This document shows, in pieces, positions 1 through 6,802 of a stretch of DNA of 10,293 nt. Source of the stretch: Candidatus Sulfotelmatobacter sp. (GTDB taxonomy: Bacteria; Acidobacteriota; Terriglobia; Terriglobales; Acidobacteriaceae); the NCBI GenBank assembly GCA_030037575.1, contig JASHRB010000467.1, positions 1 to 10,293 of the forward strand, read 5' to 3'. A program made the position numbers and the translations under genes. The notes under the pieces were generated by a model, which saw only the letters and a program-made list of their open reading frames with translations, did not search any database and was not told the DNA's origin. How positions within the stretch are numbered: the first letter of the stretch is position 1; the number at the start of each line of letters is the position of its first letter.

Positions 1-1221
1 AAGGCAAAAAAGCTCGTGGTGGCGGGATGCCTGGTCGAGCGCTTTCGCGATGAAATCCGCAAGCGCATCCCGCAAGTCGATGCCGTTGTTGGAACCGGCG
101 AACTGGAAACCATTCTGCAAGCCGCCGGTGTTGCGCCGACCGCCGCGCACCAACATTCGCCCCTGGTTGTTCTGAATTCGCGGGGATCGCGGGCCGAGGG
201 AAATGCGCGGTTTGCGCAAGGGCGTTTTTCGCGCGAGCAGTGGGATGGAGCGATCGCCGATCTACCGAATTATTTGTACGACGACACCACACCCCGCATT
301 CTGTCGACTCCGAAAGCGTCGGCCTACATCAAGATTGCGGAGGGCTGCGACCATCCCTGCAGTTTCTGCATTATTCCGCAATTGCGCGGACAGTTTCGCT
401 CGCGCCGTTTCGAATCAGTCATTGCTGAAGCCGAGCGATTGGCGCGAAACGGAGCGCGCGAGATCACGCTTATCGGTCAGGATACAACCTGCTACGGCGA
501 AGATTTTGGATTGAAAGATGGACTCGCGCTCCTGCTTGAGAAACTCGCGAAAATCGAAGACCTGCGCTGGGTTCGCTTTCTTTACGCATACCCGAACAAA
601 ATCACGGGTAAACTGCTCGAAACGATTGCAGCGCACGAGAAGATTTGTTCGTACATGGATGTACCTTTGCAACATGCATCGGCGACGGTGTTGAAGCGCA
701 TGAAGCGCGGCGGCGGAGCGGAGGTATTTCAGCGCTCGATCGGGAAGATGCGGCGCGTGATTCCCCATCTGACTTTGCGAACTTCATTCATCGTCGGGTT
801 CCCTGGAGAAACCGAGAAAGAATTCGAGGAGCTCTGCGATTTTGTCCGCGAGGCGCAGTTTGATTGGATGGGAACCTTTGGCTACTCCGCTCAGGAAGGC
901 GCCGACGCGTTCGGATTGGGCAAGAAGCTTTCCCGGCAAGAAATCGAGCAGCGCCGTAAGCACTTGATGGGCATTCAAAGGCAAATCAGCAAAAAGAAAA
1001 AGAAGGCGTTGATTGGCCGGGAGTTCGATTTATTGCTGGAAGGAACCGCGGAAGAGTCCGGGCTTCTGCTCGAAGGCCGCACGCCGATGCACGCACCCGA
1101 GATCGATGGCAAAGTCTTCGTAAACGATTTTCCGCCGGAACTGACACCGCAAGCGGGTGAATTTTATGGCTGCCAGGTCACCCAAGCGCACGATTACGAT
1201 CTGCTGGCGAGAATCCTGTAA
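1..1221 (+). CDS. rimO: Ribosomal protein S12 methylthiotransferase RimO (5' end outside window)
   Basis: RimO is a radical-SAM enzyme that adds a methylthio group to a conserved aspartate of ribosomal protein S12. The frame is open from base 1, so the start lies upstream; an internal GTG at 16 is not a credible start. The visible 406 residues begin in the N-terminal MTTase domain, where the Cys of VVAGCL (visible residue 10) fits the third cysteine of its [4Fe-4S] site. The radical-SAM motif CDHPCSFC has cysteine codons at 346, 358 and 367 and is followed by IIPQLRGQFRSR, the form typical of RimO rather than MiaB. Further RimO-like stretches are VRFLYAYPNKIT and YMDVPLQHAS. A C-terminal TRAM domain starts near GREFDLLLEG. 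About 70-80 residues are probably missing, judged from memory of E. coli RimO. The linker between MTTase and SAM motifs looks longer than in E. coli. The family call is very secure. Confidence 0.95.
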   Translation, partial: KAKKLVVAGCLVERFRDEIRKRIPQVDAVVGTGELETILQAAGVAPTAAHQHSPLVVLNSRGSRAEGNARFAQGRFSREQWDGAIADLPNYLYDDTTPRILSTPKASAYIKIAEGCDHPCSFCIIPQLRGQFRSRRFESVIAEAERLARNGAREITLIGQDTTCYGEDFGLKDGLALLLEKLAKIEDLRWVRFLYAYPNKITGKLLETIAAHEKICSYMDVPLQHASATVLKRMKRGGGAEVFQRSIGKMRRVIPHLTLRTSFIVGFPGETEKEFEELCDFVREAQFDWMGTFGYSAQEGADAFGLGKKLSRQEIEQRRKHLMGIQRQISKKKKKALIGREFDLLLEGTAEESGLLLEGRTPMHAPEIDGKVFVNDFPPELTPQAGEFYGCQVTQAHDYDLLARIL

Positions 1222-1250
1222 TTGAGCCATCTCGGGCTCGAATTTAGAAT
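1222..1250 (+). promoter_or_regulatory. Predicted sigma70-type promoter for yacG-pgpA
   Basis: TTGAGC (1222-1227) and TAGAAT (1245-1250) are separated by exactly 17 nt, immediately after the rimO stop. Each hexamer is close to the TTGACA/TATAAT consensus. Transcription would start near 1257 and give a leader of about 17 nt before the yacG ATG at 1274. This is the best-spaced promoter in the window, but it is a pattern match only. Confidence 0.55.
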
Positions 1251-1273
1251 CCGATATCGCACCTCTTGCCGCC

Positions 1274-1483
1274 ATGACCCGCAAACGCTCTTTCCAACTT
1301 CGCTGCCCGATCTGCAAGAAGTCGGTGAAGAGTAACGACCCGCAGCTTCCCTTCTGCAGCGATCGTTGCCGCACGACGGATTTGGGCAGGTGGGCAAGCG
1401 GCGATTATGTGATTCCGTCGCCGGTGACCGACATCGAACCATCGATGGGCGGCGATTCTTCCGATTCGGCCGAAGACTCCTAA
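1274..1483 (+). CDS. yacG: DNA gyrase inhibitor YacG (zinc-ribbon protein)
   Basis: YacG is a small cytoplasmic zinc protein; in E. coli it binds GyrB and inhibits DNA gyrase. This copy has 69 residues. Four cysteines (C11, C14, C28, C32) form a C-X2-C-X13-C-X3-C zinc ribbon, within CPICKK and FCSDRC. It is followed by the family signature DLGRW (36-40) and by YVIP (45-48). The tail is Ser/Asp/Glu-rich and poorly conserved. The ATG at 1274 puts the first Cys at residue 11, as expected. There is no clear Shine-Dalgarno sequence; the leader from the predicted promoter would be very short. The stop TAA shares its last A with the ATG of pgpA (TAATG), so the two are probably co-transcribed and translationally coupled. 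The biological role outside E. coli is less certain. Confidence 0.9.
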   Translation: MTRKRSFQLRCPICKKSVKSNDPQLPFCSDRCRTTDLGRWASGDYVIPSPVTDIEPSMGGDSSDSAEDS

Positions 1484-2004
1484 TGACAGGCGCTCACGAA
1501 TCGGACTCCGTTTCCGGCCAGACGGCTGTACGGCCGCCGCGATGGGCCGGTGTGATCGCCACATTCTTTGGTATCGGCCTTCTTCGGCCCGGACCCGGTA
1601 CTTGGGCCTCGGCGGCAACCACGTTGTTATGGGCTGCATGGGGCGGAGAACTGGCGCCCTCGCTGCGAATCCCTGGGGCAATCGTTCTGGCGATTCTAGT
1701 CATCTGCGTCGGCATTCCGGCTGCAACGCGGGTCAGCCGCATTTCGGGTATCAAAGATCCGCCATTCGTCGTGATCGATGAGGTTGCCGGGCAACTGGTC
1801 GCCCTGATCGCCGTTCCGCTGGCGTGGAAATCTTTTCTGGCCGGCTTTATACTTTTTCGTGCGTTCGATATTCTGAAGCCGCCGCCAGCGAGACAATTGG
1901 AGGCGATTCCGGAGGGTGCCGGGATCGTGCTGGATGACGTGGCCGCGGGTTTCTACGCGTTTTTTGCGGTGCATCTCTTGATGCGCGTTGGTCTTCTAAA
2001 ATAG
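1483..2004 (+). CDS. pgpA: Phosphatidylglycerophosphatase A
   Basis: PgpA is an inner-membrane phosphatase that removes the terminal phosphate of phosphatidylglycerophosphate to give phosphatidylglycerol. The 173 residues contain the family blocks in order: RPGPGTWAS (35-43), the acidic motif VIDEVAGQ (97-104), FRAFDILKP (125-133) and GIVLDDVAAG (147-156). The acidic residues D99, E100, D129, D151 and D152 are the likely metal and catalytic positions. Hydrophobic stretches around 22-54, 64-82, 105-131 and 153-169 fit a small multi-spanning protein. The reading frame is open further upstream, but the ATG at 1483 gives the usual family length and overlaps the yacG stop by one base, so I chose it. 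It acts in the same pathway as plsY and gpsA further downstream. Confidence 0.93.
   Translation: MTGAHESDSVSGQTAVRPPRWAGVIATFFGIGLLRPGPGTWASAATTLLWAAWGGELAPSLRIPGAIVLAILVICVGIPAATRVSRISGIKDPPFVVIDEVAGQLVALIAVPLAWKSFLAGFILFRAFDILKPPPARQLEAIPEGAGIVLDDVAAGFYAFFAVHLLMRVGLLK
1997..2002 (+). promoter_or_regulatory. Possible -10 element (TAAAAT) for the TIG-propeller gene
   Basis: TAAAAT lies at the very end of pgpA, 33 nt before the ATG at 2036. No good -35 hexamer sits at 16-18 nt spacing. There is also no terminator-like hairpin between the two genes, so read-through from yacG-pgpA is equally possible. Weak call. Confidence 0.25.
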
Positions 2005-2035
2005 TGGTTCCGAAAGCTGTTCGAGCATTTTCCTC

Positions 2036-3094
2036 ATGGGATTCTCCGATCGCATTCTGGGAAAAAAGAATGTAAATGGCGGACCGCACATCGAATCGGT
2101 CGCCCCCCTCTTAGCCCTGACCGGCGGTGAAGTGCGCATCGCCGGCTCGGGTTTGCGTCCCCAGCCGTGGCAACGCCCGCGCGTTCAGTTTGGAGATGTG
2201 GAAGGGGGAATCGTGGTCAGCTCCGATTCTTTTGTGATCGCGCGGGTGCCGGCAGGGGCGACTTCAGGACCGGTCGTGGTCGCCGCCGATGGTCATATCA
2301 GCAACGCACAGACCGTCAAAGTAGCGGTACCGATCGCTGAGAGTCTGCACCCCGTCACCAATCCGGCGCTGGACGCGCAAGGCAACATCTATGCAACCTT
2401 TTCCGGCGCGCGTGGCCAAAAAATTCCCGTCGCCATCTTCAAAATCGATACCAACTATACGATGAAACCGTTCATCGCCGAGATGATGAATGCCACCGCG
2501 ATTGCATTCGATCGAGAGGGCTTGATGTACGTTTCCTCGCGGCACGATGGCACAGTTTATCGGGTTGCCCCGAACGGCACCATGACCACCTACGCCGGCG
2601 GAATGGGCATCGCCACCGGCATCGCATTCGACCGTAATGAAAATTTATATGTCGGCGACCGCAGCGGAACCATTTACAAGATCGGCCGCGACCAGCAGAT
2701 GTTCGTCTTTGCCACTTTGGAACCGAGCGTTTCCGCGTATCACCTTGCATTTGGCCCTCAAGGTGATTTGTTCGTGACCGGGCCGACGACTTCGAGCTTC
2801 GACGCCATATATCAAATTGATCCGAATGGAACCGTCCGCAAGTTTTATCGCGGACTGGGACGCCCTCAGGGGCTCGCATTCGATGTGAACGGCAACCTTT
2901 ACGTTGCGGCTTCGCTTGCCGGCAAACGCGGGATTGTGAAGATCGCCCCGGACGCCAAAGCCAGCCTCGAAGTCGCCGGCCAAGGTCTGGTGGGGTTGGC
3001 TTTTGCGCCCGGACGCAGCGTCATCCTGGCGACCAACGACGCCGTGCATCACCTCGCGTGGAACATTGCAGGATTGCCCCTTCTTCCCGAGTAG
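2036..3094 (+). CDS. IPT/TIG domain plus six-bladed NHL/SMP-30-like propeller protein, function unknown
   Basis: I do not recognise a specific gene. The 352 residues have two parts. Residues about 16-96 form an immunoglobulin-like IPT/TIG domain (PHIESVAPLLALTGGEVRI, then a GSGL turn). From about 109 to the end come six propeller repeats built on the pattern GIAFD-x-NGNLYV, with clear copies at IAFDREGLMYV, IAFDRNENLYV, LAFGPQGDLFV and LAFDVNGNLYV and weaker first and last blades. Such propellers bind ligands, proteins or, in some families, act as lactonases; the chemistry here cannot be told. There is no signal peptide or TM segment. The only in-frame start after the upstream stop at 1997 is the ATG at 2036, so the missing signal is not a start-choice error. 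No Shine-Dalgarno sequence is visible. Neighbours are housekeeping genes. Confidence 0.8.
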   Translation: MGFSDRILGKKNVNGGPHIESVAPLLALTGGEVRIAGSGLRPQPWQRPRVQFGDVEGGIVVSSDSFVIARVPAGATSGPVVVAADGHISNAQTVKVAVPIAESLHPVTNPALDAQGNIYATFSGARGQKIPVAIFKIDTNYTMKPFIAEMMNATAIAFDREGLMYVSSRHDGTVYRVAPNGTMTTYAGGMGIATGIAFDRNENLYVGDRSGTIYKIGRDQQMFVFATLEPSVSAYHLAFGPQGDLFVTGPTTSSFDAIYQIDPNGTVRKFYRGLGRPQGLAFDVNGNLYVAASLAGKRGIVKIAPDAKASLEVAGQGLVGLAFAPGRSVILATNDAVHHLAWNIAGLPLLPE

Positions 3095-3144
3095 CATGCC
3101 TCTTCGGAGTTTGCCCTCGCTAAGCTGCCCTTGACCGTTGGCCT

Positions 3145-3189
3145 TACACTTCTGCGCATCCCCGCGCCTCCACTCTTTTCATTTACACT
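3145..3189 (+). promoter_or_regulatory. Possible cinA promoter region with two TACACT hexamers
   Basis: TACACT occurs at 3145-3150 and again at 3184-3189, both in the context T-TACACT. The second copy ends 7 nt before the chosen GTG of cinA, so transcription from it would start almost at the start codon (a leaderless mRNA). A TTGACC at 3131 is too close to the first copy and too far from the second to be a standard -35. This is a suggestion from sequence pattern only. Confidence 0.3.
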
Positions 3190-3196
3190 GCTAGCG

Positions 3197-4441
3197 GTGA
3201 ACGCAGAAATCATTGCGGTGGGCTCGGAACTGCTCACGCCCTTCCGCGCCGACACAAACTCGCTCTACCTTACCGAACAACTCAATCTGCTTGGCGTGGA
3301 AGTGGTCCACAAGAGCGTAGTTGGCGATGATCTCAAGCGGCTCAGCGCGACGGCTGAGCACGCACTCTTTCGTTCCGCAGTTGTGATCTTTACTGGCGGA
3401 CTCGGCCCCACCGAAGACGATCTTACGCGCGAAGCGGTGGCTGCAGCCCTGGGCGTCGGCCTGCATCGCGACGAAGCTGTGCTTTCGGGGCTGGCCCAGC
3501 GTTTTGCAGCGCGCGGCTGGAAGATGTCTCCGAACAACGCGAAGCAGGCCGATGTCTTAGAAGGGGCAACCGTTTTACCCAACCCCAACGGCACCGCTCC
3601 CGGACAGTGGATCTGTGGCACGTTCCTGGGCGGTCAACACATCGTCATACTGCTGCCCGGACCTCCGCATGAGTTGAGAGCATTGTTCGAAAGCGAATGC
3701 CGCGACCGGTTACGCACCCAGTTGCCGCCCGCTTTTATTGCGACACGCGTCCTCAAGGTGGCCATGCTCGGCGAATCCTTTGTGGACGCGCGGGTGTCGC
3801 CGATCTACAAGCGTTATTCCGAGGTGCGGACGACCATCCTGGCGGGAGCGGGAGAGATCGAATTGCACTTCAAATCGCGCGCTCCAAGCATGGATGCGGC
3901 CCAGGCTCGCGTGGATGAGGTAGCCGACGCTGTCGAAGAAGAACTTGACGATGCCGTCTACTCGCGCAACGGCGAAGCGCTCGAACAGATCGTCGGTTAC
4001 TGGCTGCAGATGCGAAATGCCACCCTCGCGGTGGCGGAATCGTGCACCGGAGGCCTGCTCGCCGAACGCATCACCCAGGTCGGCGGGAGCTCGCGATATT
4101 TTCTTGGCGGCGCGGTGGTTTATTCGAACGCCTTGAAAACAGAGCTTGCCGGAGTTCCAACTGATATGATCCATCGCCACGGTGCCGTGAGTCGCGAAGT
4201 TGCCGCGGCGCTGGCCGAGGGCATTCGCTACCGTTGCGAGGCGACGCACGGCATCGGCATTACCGGTATTGCGGGGCCATCTGGCGGAACGCCGCAAAAG
4301 CCTGTCGGCCTAGTCTTTCATGCTCTCGCCAGCGACGGCGGAACCGAAGTTGTCGAACGGAACTTCGTCGGCGATCGCAAGCGGATTCGTCGATTTGCAT
4401 CCACGCTGGCGCTCGACATGCTGCGGAAGGAACTGATGTGA
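3197..4441 (+). CDS. cinA: CinA family protein: MoCF-like domain plus NMN amidohydrolase domain
   Basis: Full-length CinA combines an N-terminal molybdopterin-binding-like (COG1058) domain, linked in some members to ADP-ribose pyrophosphatase activity, with a C-terminal nicotinamide mononucleotide deamidase (PncC, COG1546) used in pyridine-nucleotide recycling. The N-terminal part shows AEIIAVGSELL right at the start, TGGLGPTEDD (66-75) and LLPGPPHEL. The C-terminal part shows AESCTGGLLAERIT with the likely nucleophile S282, FLGGAVVYSN, HGAVSREVA and GITGIAGPSGG. I chose the GTG at 3197 because it gives MNAEIIAVGSELL, the normal family start, and 414 residues, a normal length. An in-frame TTG at 3131 would add an atypical 22-residue tail. 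It is probably the first gene of a cinA-thpR-plsY-gpsA operon. No Shine-Dalgarno sequence is visible. Confidence 0.93.
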   Translation: MNAEIIAVGSELLTPFRADTNSLYLTEQLNLLGVEVVHKSVVGDDLKRLSATAEHALFRSAVVIFTGGLGPTEDDLTREAVAAALGVGLHRDEAVLSGLAQRFAARGWKMSPNNAKQADVLEGATVLPNPNGTAPGQWICGTFLGGQHIVILLPGPPHELRALFESECRDRLRTQLPPAFIATRVLKVAMLGESFVDARVSPIYKRYSEVRTTILAGAGEIELHFKSRAPSMDAAQARVDEVADAVEEELDDAVYSRNGEALEQIVGYWLQMRNATLAVAESCTGGLLAERITQVGGSSRYFLGGAVVYSNALKTELAGVPTDMIHRHGAVSREVAAALAEGIRYRCEATHGIGITGIAGPSGGTPQKPVGLVFHALASDGGTEVVERNFVGDRKRIRRFASTLALDMLRKELM

Positions 4442-4500
4442 CCGCCGGGATGCCGAGCCCCTTCAGGTTCGTTTTCGCGTTCGTAAAACGACTGCCGCTC

Positions 4501-5091
4501 ATGCGTCTTTTTGTCGCTCTCGACCTCGACGATGCCATCCGCGCGAAGATCGCGCGTTTTCTTGCGGGGGTGAACGGATTTGCGCCCGAAGCGCGCTGGG
4601 TGCAGGCCGATTCCCTGCACGTGACGCTGAAGTTCATCGGAGAGAAAAGCGAAGAAGATGCGGCCAAAATTGCAAAATCTCTAGAAGGGATTCGCGCCCA
4701 TGCAATCCAGCTCGGTATTCGAGGTTACGGATTTTTCCCAAGCGCCAGATCACCGCGGGTATTTTGGATCGGCGTCGAGGCCAACGAGAAACTGCAGGCG
4801 CTTGCCTCGCTGGTCGATGACAGGCTGGCGTCCATCGGCGTTCTTCGGGAACAACATGCATTTCATGCTCACATTACGCTGGCGCGTCCAGGCGGCTCGC
4901 GGTCAAGCAACCAGCAGAAAGGCAGGAGGTCGGAGCACGCCTTTCAGCGTTTGCAGGAGAAACTTTCGACCATGCCGGCTCCCGAGTTCGGCACGATCCC
5001 GGCGCAAGAGTTTTTTCTATATCAGAGCCGTCTTTCGCCCGCGGGTTCGAAATACACGAAGCTGGCGCGATTTGCCCTGGGGTTTTCGTAG
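4501..5091 (+). CDS. thpR: RNA 2',3'-cyclic phosphodiesterase (2'-5' RNA ligase family)
   Basis: ThpR belongs to the 2H phosphoesterase superfamily and hydrolyses 2',3'-cyclic phosphate ends of RNA; it was first named for 2'-5' ligase activity. The two HxTx motifs are present: HVTL with H40 and HITL with H124. The flanks are typical (LHVTLKFIGE; FHAHITLAR), as are the start MRLFVALDLDD and the C-terminal LYQSRLSPAGSKYTKLARF. From the ATG at 4501 the protein has 196 residues, the usual length. The frame also offers an ATG at 4450 and a GTG at 4438 that overlaps the cinA stop as GTGA; these would add a non-conserved, basic and hydrophobic N-terminal extension. Conservation favours 4501, operon geometry the GTG. 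plsY begins 9 nt downstream. The in vivo RNA substrate is not known. Confidence 0.9.
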   Translation: MRLFVALDLDDAIRAKIARFLAGVNGFAPEARWVQADSLHVTLKFIGEKSEEDAAKIAKSLEGIRAHAIQLGIRGYGFFPSARSPRVFWIGVEANEKLQALASLVDDRLASIGVLREQHAFHAHITLARPGGSRSSNQQKGRRSEHAFQRLQEKLSTMPAPEFGTIPAQEFFLYQSRLSPAGSKYTKLARFALGFS

Positions 5092-5100
5092 GTTACTCGA

Positions 5101-5718
5101 ATGTCCCGAATACTACTGGTCGCCGGGTTGAGTTACCTGCTGGGCTCGATCCCATTTGGATACATCCTGGTGCGAGTCTTTCGCGGCCAAGATGTGCGCC
5201 GAAGCGGCAGCGGAAACATCGGTGCCACCAATGTCTCTCGCACATCGCCAGGGCTGGGCGCAATTACGTTGATGCTCGACGCGCTCAAAGGCGCCGGCGC
5301 CGTAATGATTGCCCGGTCTGTTTCGGCCAGTCCCGCGGCAAGCGGCAAAACATATCTGGCCTTGGCCGGTTTTTTCGCTGTCGCCGGTCACGTGTTCCCA
5401 GCGTGGCTCAACTTTCGCGGCGGAAAAGGCGTCGCCACCGGCCTGGGCGCGTTTGCCTTGATCGCTCCTCAAGTATTACTGCTGGCCGTTGCCCTTTTCA
5501 TCATCTTGGTTGCCGTCTTCCGCTACGTATCGCTGGGGTCGGTGGTAGCCGCGGCGTCTTTTCCGCTCTTCTTCGCGAAGGCAGCGTTTGAACGCCGCGA
5601 TGTAGCGACTCTTATCTTTATCACGGCCACTTCCCTGCTGATTATCCTCCGCCATCGCGAAAACCTCCATCGTCTTATGGGAGGAACCGAAAGCCGCATC
5701 GGAGCCAGGCACTCATGA
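5101..5718 (+). CDS. plsY: Acyl-phosphate--glycerol-3-phosphate acyltransferase PlsY
   Basis: PlsY is an inner-membrane enzyme that transfers an acyl group from acyl-phosphate (made by PlsX) to sn-glycerol-3-phosphate, the first membrane step of phospholipid synthesis. The 205 residues open with a TM helix containing GSIPFGY (15-21). Motif 1 is GSGNIGATNV (36-45); motif 2 runs from GHVFPAWLNF with H97 to the phosphate-binding GGKG (107-110); motif 3 is the region around RYVSLGSVVAA. Several further hydrophobic stretches fit the multi-span topology. The ATG at 5101 is 9 nt after the thpR stop and gives the conserved N-terminus. The stop overlaps the gpsA start as ATGA (5715-5718), which indicates translational coupling with the enzyme that makes its substrate. 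plsX is not in this window. Confidence 0.95.
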   Translation: MSRILLVAGLSYLLGSIPFGYILVRVFRGQDVRRSGSGNIGATNVSRTSPGLGAITLMLDALKGAGAVMIARSVSASPAASGKTYLALAGFFAVAGHVFPAWLNFRGGKGVATGLGAFALIAPQVLLLAVALFIILVAVFRYVSLGSVVAAASFPLFFAKAAFERRDVATLIFITATSLLIILRHRENLHRLMGGTESRIGARHS

Positions 5719-6734
5719 GCGAGATCGCAATCATTGGGGCGGGAGCGTGGGGCACGGCGCTCTCGATTGTGCTGGGGCGCACCGGTAGTCACTGTATTCG
5801 TCTGTGGGCCTTCGAGAAAGAGGTATACAAACAGATTGCTCGGCGCGGGATAAATGAGAAGTTCCTGCCCGGCCAGAAAATTCCGCCCTGTGTAACTCCG
5901 AGCAACGATTTGGCCGAAGGCCTCGCCGGTGCGGGTATCGTTGTAAGCGTCATGCCATCGCAGCACTGCCGCGTGCTGTTTGAACAGATGAGCAAACACT
6001 TGCGCGACCAGGCAATTATCGTCAGTGCAACGAAAGGCCTGGAAGAGCATTCCTTTCTTCGCATGACCGAAGTGATCGCACAAGTCATCGAAAAAAACGG
6101 GAAGCGAGTGCGCATCGGAGCTCTCAGCGGTCCTTCTTTTGCCCTCGAGGCCGCCCGAGGAGACCCAACCGCGGTCGCCATCGCTTCTCAAGATGCCGAG
6201 CTTGCACGCTTCATTCAGGGCGAGTTCAGTGACGCTAGTTTTCGCGTCTATACGAACGACGACCTAATCGGGGTGGAACTTGGCGGCGCGCTGAAGAACA
6301 CGATTGCCATCGCCGCCGGGGTCTGCGCCGGGCTCGGACTTGGCCATAATTCCATCGCCGGCCTTATCACGCGCGGCTTGGCGGAAATGACGCGCCTGGT
6401 TGTGGCTTGCGGGGGAAAGGCCGAGACCATGGCTGGACTTGCCGGCCTTGGCGATCTGGTTCTCACCTGCACCGGTGGCCTCTCGCGCAATCGCAACGTC
6501 GGTTTCGAACTGAGCCGCGGACGGAAGCTGCCCGAAATCCTCGCCGGTATGCATGGCATGATCGCGGAGGGAGTTTTTACCACCACCGCTGCATTGGAAC
6601 TGGCCTGCAAGAATGTCGTGGAGATGCCCATTACCGAGCAGGTGCATGCCATTCTGCACCGGGGCAAGGACCCGCGAGAGGCTATCTCGCAGCTGATGAC
6701 CCGTAGTGGCAAAAGCGAAACTTTGAAAGCGTGA
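5715..6734 (+). CDS. gpsA: NAD(P)-dependent glycerol-3-phosphate dehydrogenase
   Basis: GpsA is a cytoplasmic enzyme that reduces dihydroxyacetone phosphate to sn-glycerol-3-phosphate, the backbone precursor of phospholipids. The 339 residues begin with the Rossmann motif IIGAGAWGTAL (GxGxxG at 8-13). They continue with VSATKGLE, LSGPSFALE, the catalytic-lysine block GGALKNTIAIAAG with K194, GLGHNSIAGLITRG, and the substrate-binding GLGDLVLTCTGGLSRNRNVG. Length and motifs are complete. The start overlaps the plsY stop by four bases (ATGA), and a weak GGAG lies at 5700-5703, 11 nt upstream, so coupled expression with plsY is very likely. The downstream gap carries hairpin-forming sequence but no clear intrinsic terminator. 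Confidence 0.96.
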   Translation: MSEIAIIGAGAWGTALSIVLGRTGSHCIRLWAFEKEVYKQIARRGINEKFLPGQKIPPCVTPSNDLAEGLAGAGIVVSVMPSQHCRVLFEQMSKHLRDQAIIVSATKGLEEHSFLRMTEVIAQVIEKNGKRVRIGALSGPSFALEAARGDPTAVAIASQDAELARFIQGEFSDASFRVYTNDDLIGVELGGALKNTIAIAAGVCAGLGLGHNSIAGLITRGLAEMTRLVVACGGKAETMAGLAGLGDLVLTCTGGLSRNRNVGFELSRGRKLPEILAGMHGMIAEGVFTTTAALELACKNVVEMPITEQVHAILHRGKDPREAISQLMTRSGKSETLKA

Positions 6735-6740
6735 AAGCGC

Positions 6741-6801
6741 TTTGGTTGCCGCATTCTCCAACCAAATCTCCCTGGAAGTTCTGTTGGGGAGGTACTTTGG
6801 T
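6741..6801 (+). other. Two mutually exclusive hairpins in the gpsA-HD-GYP gap
   Basis: Hairpin 1 pairs TTTGGTTG (6741-6748) with CAACCAAA (6759-6766), a perfect 8-bp stem with a 10-nt loop. Hairpin 2 pairs ACCAAA (6761-6766) with TTTGGT (6796-6801) and CTCCC (6768-6772) with GGGAG (6787-6791), with a small asymmetric internal loop and a 14-nt loop. Both need 6761-6766, so they compete. Neither is followed by a U tract, so they do not look like a rho-independent terminator. Hairpin 2 contains the strong Shine-Dalgarno sequence of the short frame at 6803. The pairing is visible in the sequence; a regulatory role is inference. Confidence 0.4.
6786..6792 (+). promoter_or_regulatory. Strong Shine-Dalgarno sequence (GGGGAGG) of the leader frame
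   Basis: GGGGAGG ends 10 nt before the ATG at 6803. It is the best ribosome-binding site I see in front of any start in this window, where most real genes have none. It lies in the right arm of hairpin 2 and would be hidden when that hairpin forms. Confidence 0.45.
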
Positions 6802-6802
6802 A

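Noticed and set aside
990..1008. A-rich Lys run in rimO as a programmed frameshift site
   Set aside because: The run (aaa aag aaa aag aag) lacks the in-frame A_AAA_AAG heptamer, and the frame continues normally into the TRAM domain; a Lys-rich stretch here is normal for the family.
3131..3196. Upstream in-frame TTG start for cinA
   Set aside because: It would add 22 non-conserved residues before the canonical MNAEIIAVGSELL start; GTG 3197 gives the normal family N-terminus and length.
6734..6766. Rho-independent terminator after gpsA
   Set aside because: The palindrome AAAGCGCTTT and the 8-bp hairpin are not followed by a U tract and the stems are not GC-rich, so I kept them only as possible regulatory structure.
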